Notes under the pieces: model-generated
The model's input: the letters and a program-made list of their open reading frames with translations, nothing else
What the model was told of the DNA's origin: nothing
The model's database searches: none
NCBI RefSeq assembly: GCF_009659535.1
Contig: NZ_VJZZ01000009.1
Span: 55,695 to 119,694, forward strand
Direction: 5' to 3'
Origin: Aggregicoccus sp. 17bor-14
Lineage (GTDB): Bacteria; Myxococcota; Myxococcia; Myxococcales; Myxococcaceae
DNA: 64,000 bases
Part shown: in pieces, positions 1-10,100 of the stretch
Position numbering within the stretch: position 1 is the first letter of the stretch
Layout of the letters: each line of letters starts with the position of its first letter
Position numbers and translations under genes: made by a program

Positions 1-1
1 G

Positions 2-640
2 GTGCGCCCCGGCACGCACCACGTGCTGGTGCGCCGGCCCGGCTACCGCGACTTCAGCACCCGGGTGCGCACGCCCGAGGGCAAGACCACCGAGGTGGGC
101 GCGCAGCTGGTCGCGGTGGCGGGCGTGCTCGCGGTGGGGGCGGACGTGCCGGGCGCGCGCGTGCGCATCGACGGCAAGGCGGCCGGCACCGCGCCGCTCG
201 CGGACGTGGTGCTCACCCCGGGCGCGCACGAGGTGGTGGTGAGCCGCGAGGGCTACTTCGAGGAGCGCTCGCGCCTCAGCGTGAAGGCCGGCCGCGACTA
301 CCGGGTGGACGCGCAGCTGCGCCCGGACGGCAGCCTCCCGGTGGCCGCGAGCGACCGCCCCGAGGCCGCCGCCGCGGGGGGCGCCATCGCGCTCGCCCCG
401 CGCGCGCTGCCGCAGGAGCCTGCCGCCGGGGCGCTCGCCCCCACGCCCTCGCTCGCGGCGCCGGCGCCCTGGTTCAAGCGCTGGTACGTCTGGGCGGGCG
501 TGGGCGCGGTGGCCACGGCCGCGGTGGTGGGCACGGTGGCGGCCACGCACGGCGGCGGGACGGCGCAGCCCTTCACGCCAGGCGAGGTGTGCGGCGGCAA
601 CTGCGACGCCGTGCTGCACGCCCAGCCCGCGCGGCGCTAG
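2..640 (+). CDS. PEGA-domain membrane protein, 3' part
   Basis: C-terminal part of a gene that begins before the window; the GTG at position 2 is only the first in-frame start-like codon. At least two PEGA-type beta repeats are visible (PGTHHVLVRRPGYRDF near the edge and PGAHEVVVSREGYFEE around residue 75), the pattern seen in extracytoplasmic scaffolds and in C-termini of myxobacterial Ser/Thr kinases. A low-complexity Ala/Pro linker follows, then one hydrophobic helix at about residues 161-184 (WYVWAGVGAVATAAVV) and a short tail. The missing N-terminus could hold a TPR or kinase domain, so the full function cannot be read here. A helix this near the C-terminus suggests tail anchoring in the inner membrane, with the rest in the periplasm or cytoplasm undecided. 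Confidence 0.75.
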   Translation: MRPGTHHVLVRRPGYRDFSTRVRTPEGKTTEVGAQLVAVAGVLAVGADVPGARVRIDGKAAGTAPLADVVLTPGAHEVVVSREGYFEERSRLSVKAGRDYRVDAQLRPDGSLPVAASDRPEAAAAGGAIALAPRALPQEPAAGALAPTPSLAAPAPWFKRWYVWAGVGAVATAAVVGTVAATHGGGTAQPFTPGEVCGGNCDAVLHAQPARR

Positions 641-685
641 GCGGCCCGCGGCTCCGGGCCCAGGGTTCGGAATATGGCACCGGAG

Positions 686-725
686 TGCAGGGCCCTATCG
701 GTCCAGTCGATAGGAGCGCCCTGCA
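686..725. promoter_or_regulatory. Strong interrupted stem-loop upstream of the TerC gene
   Basis: Positions 687-693 (GCAGGGC) pair with 718-724, and 694-700 (CCTATCG) pair with 708-714, leaving a 7-nt loop and a 3-nt bulge (715-717). T686 and A725 add a closing pair. No T-run follows, so it is not a classical intrinsic terminator. It lies between the end of the PEGA gene and the TerC start, where it could stop read-through, act as an operator or be a 5' leader structure. Confidence 0.5.
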
Positions 726-813
726 TTACCTCGTCGCGCGCGGAGGGCCGGGGACTTACCTCTAGCGGGTCGGGCCGATGGGCGGCCCTCCACCTTCCCG
801 CGAGCGCACGTTC

Positions 814-1827
814 ATGGAGATCCACAGCATCGGCAGCCCGGGCCTCTGGGCCGGCTTCATCGCCTTCGTCCTGGCGATGCTGGCCCTGGACCTGGGCGTG
901 TTCCACCGCAAGGCGCACGTGGTGAAGGTGCGCGAGGCGGCGGTGTGGAGCGCCATCTGGGTGGGCATCTCGCTGCTCTTCAACCTCGGGGTGCTCTGGC
1001 GCTTCGGTGCGCAGCCGGCCACCGAGTTCCTCACCGGCTACCTCATCGAGAAGAGCCTCTCGGTCGACAACATCTTCATCTTCGTCGTCATCTTCGGGGC
1101 GATGAAGATCCCGGCGATCTACCAGCACCGGGTGCTGTTCTGGGGCATCCTCAGCGCGCTCGTGCTGCGCGCGGCGATGATCTTCGCGGGCGTGGCCCTG
1201 CTCGAGCGCTTCCACTGGCTCATCTACGTCTTCGGCGCCTTCCTGGTCGTCACCGGCGTGAAGCTGTACCGGGACTGGCGCAAGGGCGCGGAGGCGCACC
1301 CGGAGGAGAGCCGCGTGCTGGGGATGATCCGCCGCGTGCTGCCCTCCACGACCCAGCTGCACGGCCCCCACTTCTTCGCCCGCGAGGGCGGCCGCTGGCT
1401 CGCGACGCCGCTGTTCATGGCGCTGCTGCTGGTGGAGCTGACGGACGTGGTGTTCGCGCTGGACTCCATCCCCGCCATCTTCGCGGTGACGCGCGACCCC
1501 TTCATCGTCTTCACCTCGAACATCTTCGCCATCCTCGGCCTGCGCAGCCTCTTCTTCCTGCTGGCGGGGATGGTGGACCGCTTCCACTACCTCAAGGTGG
1601 GGCTCGCCGGGATCCTCGCCTTCGTGGGCCTGAAGATGGCGCTGGTGGACGTGGTGCACGTGCACCCCTTCGTCTCGCTCGCGGTCATCGCGGCCATGCT
1701 CGTCGCCTCCATCCTCGCCTCGTTCTCGTACGCGAAGCGCCACCCGGGCGCGGCCGCGTCCGCCCCGGCCGAGCGCGAGGCGCGCGAGGTGGCGGCGCAC
1801 CGCGGGCAGCCGGTGGAGGAGGCCTGA
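814..1827 (+). CDS. TerC/Alx-family integral membrane protein
   Basis: About 337 residues with seven to nine hydrophobic helices. The TerC signatures are present: EKSLSVDNIFIF and DVVFALDSIPAIFAVT, whose acidic residues inside the membrane are expected to bind metal, and GLRSLFFLL. Family members (Alx/YgjT, TerC, MeeF-type) are linked to manganese homeostasis, tellurite resistance and metalation of exported proteins. I chose ATG 814 (MEIHSIGSPGLWAGF) because this matches the normal family N-terminus; an in-frame ATG at 778 would add 12 unusual residues. Neither has a convincing Shine-Dalgarno sequence. The tail after the last helix is Ala-rich and probably disordered. The gene stands alone, and the IS110 element begins just after its stop codon. 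Confidence 0.9.
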   Translation: MEIHSIGSPGLWAGFIAFVLAMLALDLGVFHRKAHVVKVREAAVWSAIWVGISLLFNLGVLWRFGAQPATEFLTGYLIEKSLSVDNIFIFVVIFGAMKIPAIYQHRVLFWGILSALVLRAAMIFAGVALLERFHWLIYVFGAFLVVTGVKLYRDWRKGAEAHPEESRVLGMIRRVLPSTTQLHGPHFFAREGGRWLATPLFMALLLVELTDVVFALDSIPAIFAVTRDPFIVFTSNIFAILGLRSLFFLLAGMVDRFHYLKVGLAGILAFVGLKMALVDVVHVHPFVSLAVIAAMLVASILASFSYAKRHPGAAASAPAEREAREVAAHRGQPVEEA

Positions 1828-1828
1828 G

Positions 1829-3430
1829 ATGCCGTGACCTCCAGCAAGCGTTTCTTCATGCGGTACCTCCTGCTGCGGCGAGTGGCGCAGCGGGCAGTTG
1901 CGGGATGAAGGGGCGGCGGTGCTTGGCGACGAAGTAGATGGCGAGCAGCAGCTTGTGCATGCAGGCGGTGAGGGCCAGCTTCGGGGGCTTGCCGCGCGAC
2001 AGCAGCCGCGCGTAGTGGGCCTTGAGCCAGGCGTTCCTCTTCACCGCGGTGAGGACGGGCCTCCACAGCGCGGCACGCAGCGCCGCGTGGCCAATGGGGG
2101 AGAGGGACGCACTTGAGGACGTGCGCTTGCCCGACTGGCGCAGGCCCGGTGCGAGGCCCACGCAGGCCACCAGGGCGGCAGGAGACTCGAAGCGGGTGAT
2201 GTCACCCAGCTCGGCCACCCGCTTGGCGGCCGAGCTGGGTGCCCACGCCGTCGATGGTGGTGAGCAGCGTGCCCACCTCGTGCGCTTCCAACGTGCCCGC
2301 GATGTCGCGGTCCAGCTCGCGGATGCGCGCACGCAGCACGTCCAGGTCCTGGCAGGCGTGCTTCACCTGGAGGCGGTAGGCGTGCGCGTGGTGGGCGCCC
2401 ACGGAAGCCCCCGCCGCGGCAATCAGCGTCTGGGCGAGCTCGAGGCCGACGAAGTGCCGCCCGTCGTACTTGAGGTGCGAGACGGCGCGCGGCCGGGCAG
2501 CGGCGAAGGCGCGGGCGGTGGGGTACTCCGAGAGAAGCGCGGTGGCCAATTCCGAGTCCAGCCGGCGCCCGTGGCGGGTGAATTCGGGAAAGCCCAAGTC
2601 GACGAGGCGGTGCAACTGGCGCGTCTTGTCCCCAAACTCCTGCACGAGGCGGTCGCGGTGGCGCACCAGCTCACGCAACTCCTCCGTGGCCGACTCCGGC
2701 AGGCGCGTGGGAGGCGGGCGCTTTTGCTGGGCGAAACGCGCCAGGCCCAGGGCGTCGACGGCGTCCGTCTTGGTGCGCTGCAAGTCCTCCTCGGCGAAGC
2801 GCCGGGTGCGCAGCGGATTGACGAGTGCCACCGCAAAGCCGTGGGCGGCGAGCCAGGCGAAGAGGTTTTTCCAGTAGTGCCCGTCGCCTCCAGGACGAGA
2901 AGCACGTCCTCGGGGGAGGCCAAAAGCTCCAGCAGCTTCTGGTACCCGCCCGCGTCCTCGCCGAAGGCCGTGGGCTTGAGAAGCACCTCGCCTTGCGCAT
3001 CCACTGCCGCCACCACGTGCCGCTCCGACGCGACGTCCACTCCGACGTAGCGCATACCGCCTCCCCCTCTGACGGAGGGTGCCCGAGAGCCTCGCAGCCG
3101 GCGTCCCTGCCCACGCTTGTCCATGCGAGGACTCGGCTTGAGGGCCGGCCTCCCGATGCCGTCCGGGCGCAAGACGCCGGAGGAGGGCGCCACTCTCAGG
3201 CCCGAGGACACCGCCTCAGCGCGCGCACGGCGACCCTCTCCCGGTTTCCGTCCGCTCCTCTCTACACCTCCTGCAGTGCGACCGGCTCTTGCCCTGCGGG
3301 GACCCGTGGTGGAGGAGATACAAGCGCCGGGCGGTGAACGTAGGGCTGCGCCGCGAGCAAGGCGCCCGCACGCTCGGAGGGGAACAGCCTCGGCGCTGGG
3401 CGCAGCGCTCACCCCGCGTGAGGGCGAAGG
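1829..3430 (-). mobile_element. IS110-family insertion sequence (approximate limits)
   Basis: A transposase with IS110 DEDD and serine-type domains lies between the TerC and metallo-beta-lactamase genes. IS110 elements lack clear terminal inverted repeats, so exact ends cannot be set from one copy. The stated limits are the intergenic interval: a short flank downstream of the transposase (1829-1855) and a long non-coding flank upstream of it (3056-3433). In the IS110 subgroup the long flank 5' of the transposase normally encodes the bridge RNA. Confidence 0.5.
1856..3055 (-). pseudogene. IS110-family transposase with two compensating frameshifts
   Basis: Reading from ATG 3055 (preceded by a GGGGAGG ribosome site) gives MRYVGVDVASERHVVAAVDA and LVLEATG, the RuvC-like start with the first catalytic Asp and the Glu. 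At about 2880 the frame is lost by one missing base. The next frame gives KTDAVDALGLA (second DxxD half of the DEDD site) and a coiled-coil region down to TTIDGVGTQL. Near 2230 one extra G restores the original frame for GDITRFESPAALVACVGLAPG, RQSGKRTS (serine motif) and SPIGHAALRAALW, the Transposase_20 domain. All parts expected of a roughly 400-residue IS110 recombinase are present and in order, so the break is recent or a sequencing error. As written it cannot make an intact enzyme. Confidence 0.88.
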
Positions 3431-3433
3431 CGC
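3056..3433 (-). ncRNA. Candidate IS110 bridge-RNA region (non-coding flank of transposase)
   Basis: These 378 bases upstream of the transposase hold no credible protein gene. Two stems are visible: 3065-3079 (CCCTC/GAGGG), just upstream of the transposase ribosome site, and 3162-3181 (TCCGG-GCG against CGC-CGGA, one bulge). In IS110-group elements this flank is transcribed as the bridge RNA that pairs with target and donor DNA. Assignment rests on position and family knowledge; no loop complementarity to the flanks was established. Confidence 0.35.
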
Positions 3434-4342
3434 TCAGGGCGCCTTGCCCTCGGCCTCCTTCGCGAGCCGCTCGCTGAGCCCCTGCTCCGCGCGCTCCGCG
3501 TACGCGCGGCAGGCGCCGGCGTCGAGGAAGGCCGCGCGCCCCCCGCTCGCACTTGCCTTCCACTGCGCGAAGAGGCGGCTGGCCGCGGGATGCGTGGGAA
3601 TCATCACGTCACAGGGCAGCTCGCGCACCGTGGCGATGCTGCGCCGCAGCTGCGCCACGCGCGCCGCGTCCGCGCTGAAGCGAAAGTGTGGCGCGGCGAC
3701 CGCACTGAGGCTCTCCGCGTACACCACGTCCGCGCAGCGCTCCCCCTCACAGCTGCGCCAGGTCCAGGTGACGCCGCCCGGCGTGTGGCCCGGCGTGTGG
3801 TGCGCGGTGACGACGACGTCACCCAGCCGCACGCTCTGCCCGTCCGCCACGGGCGTCACCTCACGCACGGCGGGGAAGTGCCTGAAGGCGACGAAGCCGA
3901 CCTGCGGGTCGTCCGGGGCCACGGCTCCCGCGCGCAGCGCCGCCGCACCCGCGGGGCTCGCGGCCACGCGCGCGCCGCTCAGGCGCTGCAGCGCGGCCAG
4001 GCCCCCCGCGTGGTCGGAGTGGGCGTGCGAGTTGAGCAGCCACTTCACGTCCCGCAGCGAGAAGCCCAGCGTGCGCAGGCTCCGGGCGATGCGCGGCGCG
4101 GACTGGGGCAGCGCGCCGTCGAGCAGGATGAGCCCCCGCCCTGTGTCGATGAGCACCGAGGAGAGCCCCGCCACGCCGACGTAGTAGGTGTTGCCGTACA
4201 CGCGGAAGGGCGCCTGCGGCGCGTTCCACGCGGCGCAGGCGTCGCAGCGGATGGGCTTCGTGTCGGAGGAGGGGGGCAGCGACGCAGGCGGCGAGGCGGC
4301 TGCGGCGCAGGGCAGCAGGAGCAGCAGGGCGAGCAGTCTCAT
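3434..4342 (-). CDS. Subclass-B3-like metallo-beta-lactamase / MBL-fold hydrolase
   Basis: 302 residues with an N-terminal signal peptide (MRLLALLLLLPCAAAA), so probably periplasmic. The zinc ligands follow the B3 pattern: HAHSDH at 106-111 (H106, H108, D110, H111), H186 in HTPGHTPGG and H251 in PTHP. The region WNAPQAPFRVYGNTYYVG and the LIDTGRGLILLDGALPQ strand closely resemble B3 beta-lactamases such as L1 or THIN-B, rather than glyoxalase II or lactonases. Hydrolysis of beta-lactams is the expected activity from the family, but environmental B3-like proteins are often uncharacterised. Two extra Cys pairs (RCDAC; CEGERC) may form disulfides. Its start (ATG 4342) is away from ftsY, and its stop lies beside the IS element flank, which could affect its expression only if read-through occurs. 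Confidence 0.82.
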   Translation of the reverse strand: MRLLALLLLLPCAAAASPPASLPPSSDTKPIRCDACAAWNAPQAPFRVYGNTYYVGVAGLSSVLIDTGRGLILLDGALPQSAPRIARSLRTLGFSLRDVKWLLNSHAHSDHAGGLAALQRLSGARVAASPAGAAALRAGAVAPDDPQVGFVAFRHFPAVREVTPVADGQSVRLGDVVVTAHHTPGHTPGGVTWTWRSCEGERCADVVYAESLSAVAAPHFRFSADAARVAQLRRSIATVRELPCDVMIPTHPAASRLFAQWKASASGGRAAFLDAGACRAYAERAEQGLSERLAKEAEGKAP

Positions 4343-4416
4343 GCGCGCTGGACCTAGCCGCTAACGTGCCGTGCCGCGCGAGCGCCCCGGTGTGGCCCTC
4401 TTGCCGCACCCGGAGC

Positions 4417-5970
4417 TCAGTCGAAGAGCGCCTGCACGAACTCGTGCGGCTCGAAGCGGCGCAGGTCCGCCACCTTCTCGCCGACGCCCACCCACACCAC
4501 GGGCAGCTTCAGCTCGTCGCAGATGCCGATGATGACGCCGCCCTTGGCGGTGCCGTCCAGCTTGGTGAGCGCGATGGCGGTGACCCCCACCGCCTCGTGG
4601 AACTGCTTCGCCTGCTGGATGGCGTTCTGGCCGTTGGTGGAGTCCAGCACGAGCAGCACCTCGTGCGGCGCGCCCGGCAGCGCCTTGTCCAGCACGCGCT
4701 TCACCTTGCGCAGCTCCTCCATCAGCGGGGCCTTGGTGTGCAGGCGGCCTGCGGTGTCCACGATCACCACGTCCGCGCCCGCGTCGCGCGCGCGCTTCAC
4801 GCCCTCGAAGGCGACTGAGCCGGGGTCTCCGCCCTCGGGGCCCTTCACCAGCTCGGCACCGGCGCGCTCGCTCCACACGTCCAGCTGCTCGCTCGCGGCA
4901 GCGCGGAAGGTGTCGCCCGCGGCGAGCACCACCTTCTTGCCCGAGTCGCGCAGCTTCGCGGCGAGCTTGCCGATGGTGGTCGTCTTCCCGGCGCCGTTCA
5001 CCCCCACCACCATCACCACGTGCGGGGGGCCGCCGCCCTCGAGCGAGCGGGGCACCGGCAGCGAGACGATGCGCTGCACCTCCTCGCGGATGACGTCCTT
5101 GATGCGCTCGGAGTTGGAGAGCTCGTTGCGCTTGAGCCGCTCGCGCGCCACCTCCACCAGGTTGCTCGCGGTGCGCACGCCGATGTCCGCGGTGAAGAGG
5201 ATCTCCTCCAGCTCCGCGAGCACGCTCTCGTCCATCGGGCGGCTCTGCCCGAAGAGCCCGTTGAGCCGCGCCATGAAGCCCTGGCTGCGCGTCTTGTCCA
5301 GGCCGTAGGCGAGCGTGTGGCCCGCCTCCGCCTCGACCTTCGCGCGCGCCGCGGCCTCCTCGGCGGCGCGCGCGGCCGCGGCCTCGGCCTCGGCGCGGGC
5401 GCGGGCCTCGGCCTCCTGCCGCTCGGCCTCCTCCTGCTCGCGGCGGCGGCGCTCGCGCGCGTCCTGCTCCGCGAGCTTGCGGATGCGGTACTCCTCGCGC
5501 TTCGCCTCCTCCTCGCGCGCCTTGAGCGCGCGCGCCTCGCCCTCCAGGCGCAGCCGCTCGGCGGCGTCGCGGGCCGCGCGGGCCTGCTGGGCGAGGTCCA
5601 CGCGCTCGCGGGCGAGGCGCTCCACCTCCGCGTGGGCGCTCTCGGCCTGTCTCAGGTGCTCGGTCTCCTGGGCGCTGGGCGGCAGCTCCACCCGCAGCCG
5701 CGGGGCGGGCAGGGTGGGCTGCTGCGGCGCGGCCTCGGGGCGCGCGGCCGGGGGCGGCGCGGCGGCGCGCCGGCGCGTCACCACCTTGCGCAGGGCCACC
5801 AGCATCAGCGCGGCGAGCAGCGCGACGCCCGCCACCCCGACGACGTCGCCCACCGGGAAGTTGTCGCGCACCGGCTGCTCCGTGCCCGGGCGCCCCTGGG
5901 TGGGGGGCGGGGCGATGGGAGAGGGCGGGGGCTGCGCGAGCAGCAGCAGGTGGGCAGGAGGCGTCGTCAT
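4417..5970 (-). CDS. ftsY: Signal recognition particle receptor FtsY
   Basis: About 517 residues. It is the SRP-receptor GTPase that docks ribosome-SRP complexes at the inner membrane. The N-terminus has a membrane helix ([18 protein letters not shown]), then a long charged coiled coil rich in Glu, Arg and Ala (A domain), then the NG domain. GTPase motifs are complete: [15 protein letters not shown] (G1), [20 protein letters not shown] (G3) and [10 protein letters not shown] (G4). The membrane helix makes this a longer, integral form compared with E. coli FtsY. ATG 5970 ([11 protein letters not shown]) is preferred over an upstream in-frame start at 6030; a TATGCG hexamer (5980-5985) ends 9 nt before it and there is no Shine-Dalgarno sequence, so the message may be leaderless. 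Confidence 0.96.
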   Translation of the reverse strand: MTTPPAHLLLLAQPPPSPIAPPPTQGRPGTEQPVRDNFPVGDVVGVAGVALLAALMLVALRKVVTRRRAAAPPPAARPEAAPQQPTLPAPRLRVELPPSAQETEHLRQAESAHAEVERLARERVDLAQQARAARDAAERLRLEGEARALKAREEEAKREEYRIRKLAEQDARERRRREQEEAERQEAEARARAEAEAAAARAAEEAAARAKVEAEAGHTLAYGLDKTRSQGFMARLNGLFGQSRPMDESVLAELEEILFTADIGVRTASNLVEVARERLKRNELSNSERIKDVIREEVQRIVSLPVPRSLEGGGPPHVVMVVGVNGAGKTTTIGKLAAKLRDSGKKVVLAAGDTFRAAASEQLDVWSERAGAELVKGPEGGDPGSVAFEGVKRARDAGADVVIVDTAGRLHTKAPLMEELRKVKRVLDKALPGAPHEVLLVLDSTNGQNAIQQAKQFHEAVGVTAIALTKLDGTAKGGVIIGICDELKLPVVWVGVGEKVADLRRFEPHEFVQALFD

Positions 5971-6099
5971 GGGCCCGTCCGCATACCTCAAGAGCCCCCC
6001 GGGCGTCCCAGGGCCCGTGCAGCGCGCCATCCGGCGGTGGACGGCCCCGCGCGCGCCCCGCGTCGGGGCGGTGGATGCCGGCCCGCCGGGCCGCTAAGA

Positions 6100-6699
6100 A
6101 TGCGGCCTGCCATGGCCCCCCGCTCTCCGCACCGCCGCGCGCTGCTGCCCCTCACCCTCGCCGCCTGCGGAGGGCTGCTGGGCGCGGGCTGCATCGTGGA
6201 GGCGCCGGGCGGGGCGAGCCCGGCCGAGCGCCGCGCCGCCACGGTGGCGAGGGTGCCCCCGGTGAGCGTGAAGAGCGGGGCGAACTTCGAGGGCAAGGTG
6301 GAGGTGGTGGGCGCGAGCCTCGAGCCGGGGCGCGCGGTGCCCGGCGAGCCCGTGCGGGTGACGATGTTCTTCAAGGTGCTCGCCCCGCTGAGCGAGGACT
6401 ACTTCGTCTTCGTCCACGTGGAGGACGCGTCGGGCCGCGGCGAGCGGATGAACGTGGACCACAAGCCGGCCGGCGGCCTCTACCCCACGTCGCAGTGGCG
6501 GGTGGGGGAGACGGTGAAGGACGAGTTCACCTTCACGCTGCCCACCGGGGGCGCCACGCCCTCCGCGGTGAACCTGCTCTTCGGCTTCTGGCAGCCGGAG
6601 ACCGACACGCGCCTGAGGCTGAGCAACCCCCAGGCGGTGCGCAGCGACGGCAAGGACCGCGTGCTGCTCGCGCAGGTGCCCGTGGCCAACGCGCGCTAG
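6100..6699 (+). CDS. Hypothetical lipoprotein
   Basis: About 199 residues. The N-terminus is basic then hydrophobic, ending in the lipobox LLGAGC (Cys about residue 31), so it is probably lipid-anchored in the envelope. The mature part looks like a beta-sandwich: it contains PGRAVPGEPVRVTMFFKVLA, YFVFVHVED and LFGFWQPETDTRLRL, the arrangement seen in domains found beside glycosyltransferases and in some Ig-like carriers, but I cannot name the family. Two in-frame ATGs (6100 and 6112) are possible; neither has a good ribosome site. It is divergent from ftsY and followed by rnpB on the opposite strand. Confidence 0.75.
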   Translation: MRPAMAPRSPHRRALLPLTLAACGGLLGAGCIVEAPGGASPAERRAATVARVPPVSVKSGANFEGKVEVVGASLEPGRAVPGEPVRVTMFFKVLAPLSEDYFVFVHVEDASGRGERMNVDHKPAGGLYPTSQWRVGETVKDEFTFTLPTGGATPSAVNLLFGFWQPETDTRLRLSNPQAVRSDGKDRVLLAQVPVANAR

Positions 6700-6725
6700 C
6701 GGCAGGGGACGAAGGGACGAAAAAG

Positions 6726-7121
<396 letters not shown>

Positions 7122-7197
7122 GCCCCGGGCTCTAACCCAAGCCCGGGGGTGGAGCAAGGGGCCCTTGCGGAGCTCCGGAGCCCGCGCCCGCGCCCGC

Positions 7198-10100
7198 CTA
7201 GTGGCCGGGCTCGGGCTGCGGCGGGTGCGCGGGCGGCGGCGTGCCGCCGTGCGGCTCGCTGCGCTCGGCGGCGTGGCGCGGGGCGCGCCGCAGCCGCTGC
7301 ACCGCCACGTACAGCGTGGGGATGAAGACGAGGTTCACCACCGTGGACACCAGCATGCCGCCGAACACCGTGGTGCCCAGCGAGTTGCGCGCGCCGGAGC
7401 CCGCACCCTTGGCGAGCATCAGGGGCACCACGCCCAGGAGGAAGGCGATGGAGGTCATCAGGATGGGGCGCAGGCGCACGCTGGCCGCCTCGATGACGGC
7501 GTCCAGCGCGCCCTTGCCCTGGGCGCGCAGGTGCTCGGCGAACTCCACGATGAGGATCGCGTTCTTGCTCGCGAGGCCCACGAGCATCACCAGGCCCACC
7601 TGACAGAACACGTCGTTGGGCAGCCCGCGCAAGCCCTGCAGCCCGAGTGCGCCGAGGATGGCGAGCGGCACCGAGAGGATGATCACGAAGGGCAGCACGA
7701 AGCTCTCGTACTGGGCCGCGAGCACCAGGAACACGAACACGATGCCCATGGCGAAGATGACCAGGGTCTGACCGCCGCTCTCCTTCTGGTCGAGGCTCAC
7801 GCCGGTCCACTCGCCCGCCATGCCCTCCGGCAGCTTGCTGGTGAGCCCCTCCATCGCGCTGATCGCCTCGCCGGAGGAGGTGCCGGGGGAGGCCTGGCCG
7901 TTGACCTCGACCGAGCGGAAGAGGTTGTAGTGGCGGATGGTCTGCGCGCTGGTGGTGGGGCGCACCTTCACCAGGGCCTCGAGCGGGATCATGTCCCCGC
8001 TGTCGCTGCGCACGTAGAAGGAGCTGATGTCCGAGGGCGCGTCGCGGAACTGCTGCTCCGCCTGGACGTACACGCGGTACGTGCGGGCGGCGTAGTTGAA
8101 GTCGTTCACGTACTGGCTGCCCATGAAGATCTGCAGGGTGCCGAAGACCTGGTCCATCGGCACGCCGAGCGACTTGGCCTTCTGGCGGTCCACCTCCACG
8201 TCCAGCAGCGGCGTGGCCGCGCTGAACGAGGTGAACACGCCGCGCAGCTTGGGCTCGTCCGCCGCCGCGCCGATGAGCGCGTTGGCGCCCGCGGACAGCT
8301 CGTCCAGCGAGCGCGTGCCGGAGCGGTCCTCCACGATGAACTGGAAGCCGCCGGTGCTGCCCACGCCGCGGATGGCCGGGGGCTGCAGGGGCAGGGCGCG
8401 CGCGGCGCCGAGCGAGCCCAGCGGCGCGCGCAGGCGCTCCACCACGGCGGACACCGTGTGCTCGGCGCCCTCGCGCTCGTCCCACGGCTTGAGCATGGCG
8501 AACACCTGCGCGGTGTTGGGGCCGCTGCCCTGGGGGCTCGTGCCGCCCACCGCGAACATGCCCACCACCTCGGGCTGTGCGCGCAGGATCGCCTCCACCT
8601 GCGCCATGGTCTTGTCCGTCTGCGCGAGGCTGGTGCCCTCCGGGCCCTGCACGCTGACGATGAGGTAGCCCTGGTCCTCTTCCGGGATGAAGCCGGTGGG
8701 CACCACCCGGAACAGGAGCACGGTGCCGCCGATGAGCAGGAGGAAGGCGCCGATGAGCAGCACCGGGTGCTTGAGCAGCCGCTTGAGCGAGGCCGCGTAG
8801 CGGTCGCGCGTCCAGTCCAGCAGCTGGTCCATCTTGCGGAAGAACACCCACTTCTGCTTCCCGTGCTCCGGCTCCTTGAGCAGCAGCGCGCTGAGCGCCG
8901 GGGTGAGGGTGAGGGCGCAGAAGGTGGAGATGGCCACCGAGGCCGCGATGGTGAGCGCGAACTGGCGGTAGATGGAGCCGGTGATGCCGGGGAAGAAGGC
9001 CACCGGGAGGAACACCGCGATGAGCACGATGGAGATGGCGATGACGGCGCCCGCCACCTCCTTCATGCCCTCGCGCGCCGCCTGCAGCGCGGAGAGCTTC
9101 CGCTCGTGCATGATGCGCTCGATGTTCTCGATCACCACGATGGCGTCGTCCACGACGAGGCCGGTGGCCAGCGTGAGGCCGAACAGCGTCAGCGTGTTGA
9201 TGCCGAAGCCGAAGGCCTTCACGAAGGCGAAGGTGCCCACCAGCGAGACGGGCAGGGTGAGCGCGGTGATCAGCACGCTGCGCCAGCCGTGCAGGAAGAG
9301 GAAGATGACGAGGATCACCAGCGCGATCGCCTCGACGAGCGTCTTCACCACCTCGTCGATGGAGGCGCGCACCGCGAGCGTGGTGTCCGTGGCCGGTCGG
9401 TAGGTGAGCCCCGGCGGGAAGTCCTTGGACAGGCGGTCCATCTCCTTGAGCACCGCGTCGCGCACGTCCAGCGCGTTGGCGGTGGGCAGCTGGAAGATGC
9501 CGATGCCCACGCCCGTGCGGCCGCTGAAGCGCAGCAGGCTCGAGTAGTTCTCCGCGCCCAGCTCCACGCGGCCCACGTCGCGCAGGCGCACCACGCGCCC
9601 GTCCGCCGAGCGCTGCACCACCATGTCCGCGAACTCCTCGGGCTCGGCGAGGCGGCCGCGCGCGCGCACCGCGATCTGGTAGGGCTGGTCCTTGTCGCTC
9701 GGGGGCTGGCCCACCTGGCCGGCCGCCACCTGGAGGTTCTGCTCCTGCAGCGCGCGCGTCACGTCCTGGGCGGTGAGCTTGCGGCGCGCGAGCTGGGTGG
9801 GGTCCAGCCACAGGCGCATGCTGAACTTGCGCTCGCCGAAGATGCGCACCTCGCCCACGCCCTTCACGCGCTTGAGCGCGTCGCGCAGGTTCACGTCCGC
9901 ATAGTTGGAGAGGAAGCTCGCGTCGTAGCGGTTGTCCTCGCTGAACAGGCCCATGCTGAGCAGCAGCTGGGTAGAGGCCTTGTTCACCACGATGCCGGCC
10001 TGGTTCACCTGCGCCGGCATGCGCGCGGCGGCGCGGCCCACGCGGTTCTGCACGTCCACCGCGGCGATGTCCACGTCACGCGTGGGCTCGAAGGTGAGCG

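Noticed and set aside
640..813. yybP-ykoY manganese riboswitch before the TerC gene
   Set aside because: The conserved core of that riboswitch could not be found; only a simple bipartite stem-loop is present.
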